A stretch of DNA of 64,000 nt. Origin: Algihabitans sp965233705. Lineage in GTDB: Bacteria > Pseudomonadota > Alphaproteobacteria > Kiloniellales > DSM-21159. The stretch spans positions 558,001 through 622,000 of the forward strand of contig CBDDTF010000001.1 in the NCBI GenBank assembly GCA_965233705.1. The letters run 5' to 3'. Positions within the stretch are counted from its first letter, which is position 1. Every line of letters begins with the position of its first letter. Position numbers and translations under genes: made by a program. The notes beneath the pieces were generated by a model. The model saw nothing but the letters and a program-made list of their open reading frames with translations, was not told where the DNA came from and did not search any database. Of the stretch, positions 50,715 through 58,019 are shown in pieces.

Positions 50715-52004
50715 ATGGACAAGATCCGCATTCGCGGTGGCCGGCCGCTCAAGGGCGACATCGCCATCAGCGGCGCCAAGAACGCCGCCCTGCCCCTCAT
50801 GGCCGCGGCGCTGCTGACCTCCGACACCCTGCGCCTGTCGAACCTGCCCCACCTGGGCGACATCTCCACCCTGGCCAACCTGCTGACCCGGCTCGGCGCC
50901 GAGCTGCACCTCAACGGCCACTGCGGGCCCGACGGCCACAGCGGCCGGGTACTGGAAATCGCCACGCCGAAGATCGCCTCGACCGTCGCGCCCTACGACC
51001 TGGTGCGCAAGATGCGGGCCTCGGTGCTGGTGCTGGGCCCGCTGCTGGCGCGCGAGGGCGTCGCCGAGGTCTCGCTGCCCGGCGGCTGCGCCATCGGGAC
51101 CCGCCCGATCGACCTGCACCTGGAGGGCTTCAAGCGCCTGGGCGCCGAGATCGAGCTGGACGGCGGCTACGTGCGGGCCAGCGCGCCCAAGGGGCTGCGC
51201 GGCGGCGAGATCGTCTTCCCCAAGGTCTCCGTCGGCGCCACCGAGAACCTGATGATGGCCGCCTGCCTGGCCGAGGGCGAGACCCTGCTCGTCAACGCCG
51301 CGCGCGAGCCCGAGATCGTCGACCTGGCCGAGCTGCTGACCCGCATGGGCGCCCGCATCGAGGGTGCCGGCGGCGAGCGCATCCGCATCCAGGGGGTCGC
51401 GGCGCTGAACGGCACCACCCACGCCGTGGTGCCCGACCGCATCGAGGCCGGCACCTACGCCATGGCCGCGGCGATCACCGACGGCGACCTGCACCTGCTG
51501 GGCGCCAAGGCGGCCCACCTGCCGGCGGTGATCGAGACCCTGGAGAAGGCCGGCGTCGCGCTGGAGGAGACCAACCGGGGCCTGCGCGTGCGCCGGGCCA
51601 ACGGCCGGCTGCTCGGCACCGACATGATGACCGAGGCCTTTCCCGGCTTCCCGACCGACCTGCAGGCCCAGTTCATGGCGCTGATGACCACGGCCGAGGG
51701 CGCGGCCATGGTCACCGAGACGATCTTCGAGAACCGCTTCATGCATGTGCCCGAGCTGTCGCGGCTGGGCGCCGACATCGTGGTGCACGGCGCCTCCGCC
51801 CTGGTGCGCGGCCGCGACTCGCTGCTCGGCGCGCCGGTGATGGCGACCGACCTGCGCGCCTCGGTCAGCCTGGTGCTGGCCGGTCTGGCCGCCGAGGGGG
51901 AGACCGAGCTGAACCGCGTCTACCACCTCGATCGCGGCTACGAGCGGCTGGAGGAGAAGCTGGCCGGCTGCGGCGCCGACATCGAGCGGCTGCGCGCCGA
52001 CTAG
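50715..52004 (+). CDS. murA: UDP-N-acetylglucosamine 1-carboxyvinyltransferase MurA
   Basis: 429 residues. K23-N24 (AKNAALPLMAAALL) and catalytic C125 (GGCAIGTRPIDLHL) are present, so the enzyme should be sensitive to fosfomycin. Catalyses the first committed step of peptidoglycan synthesis in the cytoplasm. ATG at 50715 is used rather than an in-frame start six codons earlier. Followed after 43 bp by the DUF2948 gene. Confidence 0.96.
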   Translation: MDKIRIRGGRPLKGDIAISGAKNAALPLMAAALLTSDTLRLSNLPHLGDISTLANLLTRLGAELHLNGHCGPDGHSGRVLEIATPKIASTVAPYDLVRKMRASVLVLGPLLAREGVAEVSLPGGCAIGTRPIDLHLEGFKRLGAEIELDGGYVRASAPKGLRGGEIVFPKVSVGATENLMMAACLAEGETLLVNAAREPEIVDLAELLTRMGARIEGAGGERIRIQGVAALNGTTHAVVPDRIEAGTYAMAAAITDGDLHLLGAKAAHLPAVIETLEKAGVALEETNRGLRVRRANGRLLGTDMMTEAFPGFPTDLQAQFMALMTTAEGAAMVTETIFENRFMHVPELSRLGADIVVHGASALVRGRDSLLGAPVMATDLRASVSLVLAGLAAEGETELNRVYHLDRGYERLEEKLAGCGADIERLRAD

Positions 52005-52047
52005 ACCGGCCAATCGCGGCGGAGCGAGACGGGGAGAGAGCGACGCC

Positions 52048-52614
52048 ATGGCCGAACGGCTGAAGCTACGCGCCCGCGACGCGGCGGACATGGACGTGCT
52101 GGCGGCGCTGCTGCAGGACGCCATCCTGTCGCCGGCGGAAATGACCTTCCAGCGCCGCGAGCGGCGCTTCGTCCTGCTGGCCAACCGCTTCATGTGGGAA
52201 CGGGCGGAAGCGACCCGGGCGGACGCGACCCAGGCGGCGGCCACGCAGGCGGCGATCACCCAGGCGGCGGCGGCCGGGCCCGCCGGCGAGGCGGACGCCC
52301 GCTTCGAGGAGGCGGAGGCGACCTCCCGCCGCTACTGGCGGAGCCGCAGCGGCCTGACCTTCGACCGCGTCAAGGCGGTGAGTCGCCGCGACCTGCCCGA
52401 CGGGCCCGAGGCGCTGCTCAACCTGCTGACCATCGCCAGCGAGCCGCGCCGCATCACGCTCCACTTCTCCGGCGGCGGGCAGCTCCGGCTCGACGTCGCG
52501 GAGATCCGCTGCCATCTGGAGGACCTGGGCGACCCCTGGCCGACGCCCGCCCTGCCCCGGCACGAGGCGGCCGACACGGAGGAGACCGGAGCCGCAGGCG
52601 GCGGCGCGGCCTGA
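52048..52614 (+). CDS. DUF2948 family protein
   Basis: 188 residues. LKLRARDAADMDVLAALLQDAILSP and DRVKAVSRRDLP are family segments; ITLHFSGGGQLRLDVAEI resembles a conserved C-terminal strand pair. A repetitive insert near residues 55-78 (TQAA units) is derived from a tandem DNA repeat. Family function unknown; its place beside murA and his genes is conserved in Alphaproteobacteria. Confidence 0.85.
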   Translation: MAERLKLRARDAADMDVLAALLQDAILSPAEMTFQRRERRFVLLANRFMWERAEATRADATQAAATQAAITQAAAAGPAGEADARFEEAEATSRRYWRSRSGLTFDRVKAVSRRDLPDGPEALLNLLTIASEPRRITLHFSGGGQLRLDVAEIRCHLEDLGDPWPTPALPRHEAADTEETGAAGGGAA

Positions 52615-52748
52615 GCCCGGCGCCCGCCGGCGCGGCCGGGCAGGGCATGGCTGCCGCGCCAGCGCGCCGGCTGGACCCCGCCCCCTGCAGACGCTAAGTA
52701 GCGGGCCAGCGCCCATACGCCGACCCCGAACAACCGAGACGCCGCCGC

Positions 52749-53420
52749 GTGCAACACCTCTCTTCCAACCGCCCGCTGGTGCTGGCCGTGCCCAAGGGGC
52801 GCATCCTCGACGAGCTGCTGCCCGTCCTGGAGCGCGCCGGCATCGCGCCCGAACCGGCCTTCTTCGACAAGAAGGCGCGCCAGCTCCGCTTTTCCAGCAA
52901 TCTGCCGGGCCTGGACATCATCCGGGTACGCGCCTTCGACGTGGCCACCTTCGTCGCCTACGGCGCGGCGCATCTGGGCGTGGCCGGCGCCGACGTGCTG
53001 ATGGAGTTCGACTACCCGGCGATCTACGCGCCGGTCGACCTGAAGATCGGCTACTGCCGCCTGGCGGTGGCCGAGCCGACCGACCTGGCGCAAGGCGACG
53101 ACCCCAAGCGCTGGCGTCATGTGCGGGTGGCGACTAAGTTCCCCAACATCGCGCGTCGCTACTTTCGGGCGCGCGGCGTGACGGCCGAGTGCGTCAAGCT
53201 GAACGGCGCCATGGAACTGGCGCCCAGCCTGGGGCTCAGCCGCCACATCGTCGATCTGGTCTCCACCGGCAGCACCCTGAAGGCCAACGACCTGGTGGAG
53301 GTCGACCAGATCGCCGAGGTGACCTCGCGCCTGATCGTCAACCGCGCGGCGCTGAAGACCGAGCGGCAGGTGCTGGAGCCCTGGATCGCGCGTTTTCGGG
53401 AGGCGGTGGATGCCGCGTGA
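52749..53420 (+). CDS. hisG: ATP phosphoribosyltransferase catalytic subunit HisG, short form
   Basis: 223 residues, the short form that needs the HisZ regulatory subunit (not in this window). VLAVPKGRILDELLPVLERAG, the PRPP region ATKFPNIARRYF and the phosphate loop DLVSTGSTLKANDL are present. GTG start at 52749 with a weak ribosome site. First step of histidine synthesis. Its end overlaps hisD by 11 bases. Confidence 0.94.
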   Translation: MQHLSSNRPLVLAVPKGRILDELLPVLERAGIAPEPAFFDKKARQLRFSSNLPGLDIIRVRAFDVATFVAYGAAHLGVAGADVLMEFDYPAIYAPVDLKIGYCRLAVAEPTDLAQGDDPKRWRHVRVATKFPNIARRYFRARGVTAECVKLNGAMELAPSLGLSRHIVDLVSTGSTLKANDLVEVDQIAEVTSRLIVNRAALKTERQVLEPWIARFREAVDAA

Positions 53421-54717
53421 ACTGAAGCTCGACGACCCCGGTTTCGACGCCGCCTTCGCCGCCCTGCTGGCCGAGGAGCGGGCGCCAGAGGCGGACGTCG
53501 CCGGCCGGGTGCGCGACATCCTCGCCGAGGTGCGCCGGCGCGGCGACGCGGCACTGGTCGACTATACCCGCCGCTTCGACCGCCTGGAGCTGACACCGCA
53601 GACGCTGCGGATACCGCAGGCGGAGCTGGCCGCCGCCGCGGCCGCCTGCCCGGCCGAGACGCTGGAGGCCCTGAAGCTGGCGGCCCGGCGGATCGAGGCC
53701 TATCACGCCCGCCAGCGCCCCGAAGACGCGCTCTGGACCGATGACCAGGGCGTACGTCTGGGCCACCGCTGGACCGCCGTCGCCGCCGCCGGCGTCTACG
53801 TGCCCGGCGGCACCGCCGCCTACCCCTCCTCGGTCCTGATGAACCTGATTCCGGCCAAGGTGGCCGGGGTGCCGCGGGTGGTCATGGTGGTGCCCACCCC
53901 CGAGGGCAAGACCGCGCCGCTGGTGCTGGCCGCCGCGCGGCTGGCCGGCGCCGACGAGGTCTACCGCGTCGGCGGCGCCCAGGCCGTCGCGGCCCTGGCC
54001 TACGGCACCGAGACCATCGCGCCGGTCGACAAGATCGTCGGGCCCGGCAACGCCTACGTGGCCGAGGCCAAGCGCCAGGTCTTCGGGCAGGTCGGCATCG
54101 ACTCCATCGCCGGCCCCTCGGAGATCCTGGTGGTCGCCGACGGCGACAACGATCCCGCCTGGATCGCCGCCGACCTCTTGAGCCAGGCCGAGCACGACCC
54201 GGTCGCCCAGTCGATCCTGATCACCGACGACGCCGCCTTCGCCGAGTCGGTGCGGCGCGCGGTCGAGGTCCACCTGCAGCGCCTGGCGCGCACGGAGATC
54301 GCCCGGCAGTCCTGGGAACGCTTCGGCGCCGTCATCCTGGTCGACGACCTGGCCGGCCAGGCACCGCGCCTGGTCGACGCGATCGCGCCCGAGCACCTGG
54401 AGCTGGCGGTGGCCGACCCCGAGGCGCTGGTGGCGCGGATCCGCAACGCCGGCAGCATCTTCCTCGGCCGCCACACCCCCGAGGTGCTGGGCGACTACCT
54501 GGCCGGGCCCAACCACGTGCTGCCGACGGCGCGCAGCGCCCGCTTCGCCTCGGGCCTGTCGACCCTGGACTTCATGAAGCGCAGCTCGCTGCTGGGCGCC
54601 GACGCCGGCGCGCTGGCGGAGCTGGGCCCGGCGGCGATCGCCCTGGCCGAGGCCGAGGGGCTGGACGCCCACGCCCTCTCGGTGGCGGTGCGCCTGAAGG
54701 ACCGCGCGGCGGAATGA
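53410..54717 (+). CDS. hisD: Histidinol dehydrogenase HisD
   Basis: 435 residues. YVPGGTAAYPSSVLMN, GPGNAYVAEAKRQVFG, IAGPSEILVVAD and the zinc site LLSQAEHDP are intact. Performs the last two oxidations to L-histidine. Start ATG 53410 lies within the end of hisG and the stop overlaps the UPF0262 start, so the three are translationally coupled. Confidence 0.96.
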   Translation: MPRELKLDDPGFDAAFAALLAEERAPEADVAGRVRDILAEVRRRGDAALVDYTRRFDRLELTPQTLRIPQAELAAAAAACPAETLEALKLAARRIEAYHARQRPEDALWTDDQGVRLGHRWTAVAAAGVYVPGGTAAYPSSVLMNLIPAKVAGVPRVVMVVPTPEGKTAPLVLAAARLAGADEVYRVGGAQAVAALAYGTETIAPVDKIVGPGNAYVAEAKRQVFGQVGIDSIAGPSEILVVADGDNDPAWIAADLLSQAEHDPVAQSILITDDAAFAESVRRAVEVHLQRLARTEIARQSWERFGAVILVDDLAGQAPRLVDAIAPEHLELAVADPEALVARIRNAGSIFLGRHTPEVLGDYLAGPNHVLPTARSARFASGLSTLDFMKRSSLLGADAGALAELGPAAIALAEAEGLDAHALSVAVRLKDRAAE

Positions 54718-55187
54718 GCGAGCAGCGGCTGGTCAAGATCGAACTGGACGAGCAGACCCTCGTCCGCCGCACCCCCGACGTCGAGCACGAACGGGCCGTC
54801 GCGATCTTCGACCTGCTGGAGGACAACCGCTTCGCGCCGGTCGGCGACTTCCGGGGCCCCTACAGCCTGAAGCTGTCGATCGCCGAGAACCGGCTGATCT
54901 TCGAGATCCGCGACGGCGCGGACGGCGCGCGCCTGGGCACCGTCGGCCTGTCGCTGACGCCCTTCCGGCGGATCGTGAAGGACTACTTCACGGTCTGCGA
55001 GAGCTACTTCGAGGCGATCAAGACCGCCAGCCCCTCGCGGATCGAGGCGATCGACATGGGCCGGCGCGGCCTGCACAACGACGGCGCCGAGCTGCTGCGC
55101 GAGCGCCTCAAGGGCAAGATCGAGGTGGACGAGAACACCGCGCGCCGGCTGTTCACCCTGCTCTGCGTCCTCCACATCAAGGGCTAG
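54714..55187 (+). CDS. UPF0262 family protein
   Basis: 157 residues. HERAVAIFDLLEDNRF, LTPFRRIVKDYF and DMGRRGLHNDGAELLRERL are diagnostic of UPF0262, an alphaproteobacterial family without a known role. Coupled to hisD by ATGA. Confidence 0.93.
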   Translation: MSEQRLVKIELDEQTLVRRTPDVEHERAVAIFDLLEDNRFAPVGDFRGPYSLKLSIAENRLIFEIRDGADGARLGTVGLSLTPFRRIVKDYFTVCESYFEAIKTASPSRIEAIDMGRRGLHNDGAELLRERLKGKIEVDENTARRLFTLLCVLHIKG

Positions 55188-55192
55188 GCGAC

Positions 55193-55639
55193 ATGGCCCG
55201 GGACCTGCCGGACGCCGTGCTCTTCGCCTGTTCGGAGAACTCGGTGCGCTCGCCGATGGCCGAGGGGCTGCTGAAGCACCTGCTGGGCCACAAGGTCTAC
55301 GTCGACTCCGTCGGCGTGCGCGCGCAGGAAGTCAGCGGCTTCGCCGTGGCCGTGATGGACGAGCTCGGCATCGACATCTCGCGCCATCGCGCCAAGACCT
55401 TCGACGACCTGGCCGACTCCTCCTTCGATCTGATCGTCTCCCTCTCGCCGGAGGCGCAGCACTCGGCGGTGGAGATGACGCGCACCATGGCCTGCGAGGT
55501 GGAGTACTGGCCGACGCTGGATCCCACGGCGGTCGAGGGCAGCCGCGAGGCGATGCTGTCGGCCTTCCGCCAGACCCGCGACGATCTGATGGCCCGCATC
55601 AAAGCCCGCTTCCCGGCCGAGCTCAAGCCGCAGGTGTAG
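55193..55639 (+). CDS. Low-molecular-weight protein tyrosine phosphatase / arsenate reductase family
   Basis: 148 residues. P-loop C13-SENSV-R19-S with SPMAEGLL, and the general-acid region as YWPTLDP, where the usual DP is kept. ArsC-type extra cysteines are not evident, so phosphatase activity is more likely. Six bases after UPF0262, so same operon. Confidence 0.88.
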   Translation: MARDLPDAVLFACSENSVRSPMAEGLLKHLLGHKVYVDSVGVRAQEVSGFAVAVMDELGIDISRHRAKTFDDLADSSFDLIVSLSPEAQHSAVEMTRTMACEVEYWPTLDPTAVEGSREAMLSAFRQTRDDLMARIKARFPAELKPQV

Positions 55640-55720
55640 AGCCGCCCGCGCTGCAAACGGCGAATTGTTCGACCGCCGCGATTGGGGTAGTGTCCGCGCC
55701 GAAGGGTTCGCCGGGGCGCC

Positions 55721-55749
55721 TTGACGGACGCCGCCGACCGGCCGATTTA
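55721..55749 (+). promoter_or_regulatory. Candidate infA promoter
   Basis: TTGACG (55721-55726), 17-base spacer, GATTTA (55744-55749) in the 142-bp gap upstream of infA. Predicted leader about 26 bases. Confidence 0.45.
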
Positions 55750-55781
55750 GCCTGCAACCGAAACAATCGACGAAACGAGGC

Positions 55782-56000
55782 ATGTCGAAAGAAGACCTTA
55801 TGGAGTTCCAGGGCACCGTGGTCGAGCTGCTGCCCAACGCGATGTTCCGCGTGAAGCTCGACAACGACCACGAAGTGCTCGCCCACACCGCCGGCAAGAT
55901 GCGCAAGCACCGCATTCGCGTGCTCGCCGGCGACCGCGTCAACGTCGAGATGACGCCCTACGACCTGACCAAGGGTCGCATCACCTTCCGCTACAAGTAA
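55782..56000 (+). CDS. infA: Translation initiation factor IF-1
   Basis: 72 residues, exact family length. MSKEDLMEFQGTVVELLPNAMF and GDRVNVEMTPYDLTKGRI give the single S1/OB fold that fills the ribosomal A site during initiation. ACGAGG before the ATG. Followed 21 bp later by maf. Confidence 0.98.
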   Translation: MSKEDLMEFQGTVVELLPNAMFRVKLDNDHEVLAHTAGKMRKHRIRVLAGDRVNVEMTPYDLTKGRITFRYK

Positions 56001-56021
56001 GCGGCCGGGAGGGCGTGCGCC

Positions 56022-56663
56022 TTGTGCGCTGACCTGTGTCCCTCCGATCCGGCGCCGCCGGCGCCAGCCCACCTGCCGGACCTGGTGCTCGCCTCGGCCT
56101 CGCCGCGGCGGCTGGAGCTGTTGCGCCAGATCGGGCTGGAGCCGGCCCGCGTGCGCCCGGCCGAGCTGGACGAGACGCCGCGCCCCGGCGAGCTGCCGCG
56201 CGCCTACGCCCAGCGGCTGGCCCGCGCCAAGGCCGAGGCGCTGGCCGCGGCGGAGCCCGGCGCCTATCTGCTGGCCGCCGACACCGTGGTCGCGCTGGGC
56301 CGGCGCATCCTGCCCAAGGCCGAGGATGCCCTGACCGCGCGTGCCTGCCTGAAGCAGCTCTCCGGGCGGCGCCACCGGGTGCTGGGCGGCGTGGCGCTGC
56401 GCGCGCCGGACGGCCGCTGGGCCGAACGGGTCGTGATGACCAGCGTCGCCTTCAAGCGGCTGAGCGCCGAGGAGATCGAGGGCTACCTCGCCAGCGGCGA
56501 GTGGCGGGGCAAGGCCGGCGGCTATGCCATCCAGGGCCTGGCCGCGGCCTTCATTCCCTGGATCACCGGCTCCTACTCCAACGTCGTGGGCCTGCCGCTG
56601 GCCGAGACCGCCCAGCTTCTCACCGGCCTCGGCTACCCGCTGTTCCGAGCGCGCGGGCGGTGA
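56022..56663 (+). CDS. maf: Maf-family nucleotide pyrophosphatase
   Basis: 213 residues from a TTG at 56022, supported by GGGAGGG eight bases upstream; no ATG is nearby. VLASASPRRLELLRQIG, AADTVVALG and KAGGYAIQG are the family motifs (house-cleaning of modified nucleotides). The stop overlaps the RNase gene start by GTGA. Confidence 0.93.
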   Translation: MCADLCPSDPAPPAPAHLPDLVLASASPRRLELLRQIGLEPARVRPAELDETPRPGELPRAYAQRLARAKAEALAAAEPGAYLLAADTVVALGRRILPKAEDALTARACLKQLSGRRHRVLGGVALRAPDGRWAERVVMTSVAFKRLSAEEIEGYLASGEWRGKAGGYAIQGLAAAFIPWITGSYSNVVGLPLAETAQLLTGLGYPLFRARGR

Positions 56664-57799
56664 GCGGCCGGCTGCTGCTGTCGATCCTGCCCGGCGAGCT
56701 GCGGGCCGCACGGCTGAACGCGGCGGGCCGCCTGGAGGACTATCTGGTGCAGCGCGCCGACGGCGGCGCGGCCGTGGGCGACGTCTGGGCGGCGCGGGTC
56801 GGACGCCTGCAGAAGGGGCTGGGCGCCTTCCTCGACCTGGGCGACTCGCGGCCGGCGCTGCTGGACTGGGCCGACTGCCCCCGGGCGGCCACCGAAGGCG
56901 CGGTGCTGGTGGTGCGGATCGCGCGCCTGCCGCGCGCCGGCAAGGGCGCCAAGGTCAAGCCGGCCGAGCCGCCGCGCCCGATCCCCCGGGACGCGGCCCT
57001 GCCGCTGCGCCTGGCGCGCGGCGACGACCCGCTCGATCTGCTCGGCCGCGACCTGGCCGAGGTGCTCTGCGACAACGGCGGCTGGCTGCCGGAGCTGCGC
57101 CGGCGCCTGCCCGAGACGGTGGCGGTGCGCCTGGCCGGGCCGCGCCCGCCGCTGTTCGATCCCGAGCTGGAGGCGGAGCTGGCCGGTCTGCTGGCACGCG
57201 AGGTGTCGCTGCCCGGCGGCGGGCGTCTGCTGGTCGAGCCGGTCGAGACCCTGACCGCGATCGACGTGGACTCCGGTGGCGGGCCGGCCGCCGGACAGGG
57301 CGCCCTGGAGACCAACCTGGAAGCGGCCGGCGAGATCGCCCGCCAGGTGCGGCTGCGCGCGCTGTCCGGCCTGATCGTCGTCGACTTTCTGGAGCTGCGC
57401 GGGCGCGGCCAGCGCGAGCGGCTGCATACCGCGCTCAAGCGGGCCTTCGCCGACGACCCGGTCGAGACCTCGGTCTTCCCGCCGCTGCCTTCCGGTCTGG
57501 TGGAGATCGCCCGGCAGCGCCGCCGGCCGCCTCTGCACGAGCTGCTCTGCCGCCAGGCCGGCTGGCAGCCCTCGGCCGAGACCCGGGCCTACGAGGCGCT
57601 GCGCCTGGCCCTGGCCCAGCCGCCGGCCGCCCGGCTCGGCCTGGCGCTGTCGCCGGACGCGGCCGCCGCGCTCGACGGTCCCCTGGCCGAGGCGCGCCAC
57701 GCGGTGGAGGCCCGTCTCGGCACGCCCCTGCGGCTGCTGGCCCGTCCGCAGGCGCCCGGCCAGCCACCTGAAATCCTGACCGGCGCGATGTTAGAGTAA
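56660..57799 (+). CDS. Short ribonuclease E/G family protein
   Basis: 379 residues from GTG 56660, about 110 shorter than RNase G. An S1-like segment (GDVWAARVGRLQKGLGAFLDLG, 40-61) and catalytic D202 (TAIDVDSGGG) and D242 (IVVDFLEL) are present, but the zinc-link cysteine pair that joins dimers in RNase E is missing. This compact form occurs next to maf and yacG in related bacteria. It may act as a monomer or in rRNA processing. Part of the infA-maf-yacG transcript. Confidence 0.88.
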   Translation: MSGRLLLSILPGELRAARLNAAGRLEDYLVQRADGGAAVGDVWAARVGRLQKGLGAFLDLGDSRPALLDWADCPRAATEGAVLVVRIARLPRAGKGAKVKPAEPPRPIPRDAALPLRLARGDDPLDLLGRDLAEVLCDNGGWLPELRRRLPETVAVRLAGPRPPLFDPELEAELAGLLAREVSLPGGGRLLVEPVETLTAIDVDSGGGPAAGQGALETNLEAAGEIARQVRLRALSGLIVVDFLELRGRGQRERLHTALKRAFADDPVETSVFPPLPSGLVEIARQRRRPPLHELLCRQAGWQPSAETRAYEALRLALAQPPAARLGLALSPDAAAALDGPLAEARHAVEARLGTPLRLLARPQAPGQPPEILTGAMLE

Positions 57800-57803
57800 A
57801 GCC

Positions 57804-58019
57804 ATGTCCGATGAGCGAGTCGTCTCCCTGACCGCGCGCCGCGGCGAGCGCTGCCCGGTCTGCCGCGCGCCCAGTGCCGAGCGCTACCGGCCCTTCTGTT
57901 CCAAGCGCTGCGCCGAGGTCGACCTGGGCCGCTGGCTGAAGGGCGGCTACCGCATTCCCACCGAGGAGGCGCCGGCGCCCGGCGAACCGGTGGAAACCGA
58001 CGAGGACGAGCCGCGATGA
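57804..58019 (+). CDS. yacG: DNA gyrase inhibitor YacG (zinc ribbon)
   Basis: 71 residues. Zinc ligands in RCPVCRAP and FCSKRCAEVDLGRWLKGGY. Binds and inhibits gyrase in E. coli. Coupled to the protease gene by ATGA. Confidence 0.93.
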   Translation: MSDERVVSLTARRGERCPVCRAPSAERYRPFCSKRCAEVDLGRWLKGGYRIPTEEAPAPGEPVETDEDEPR

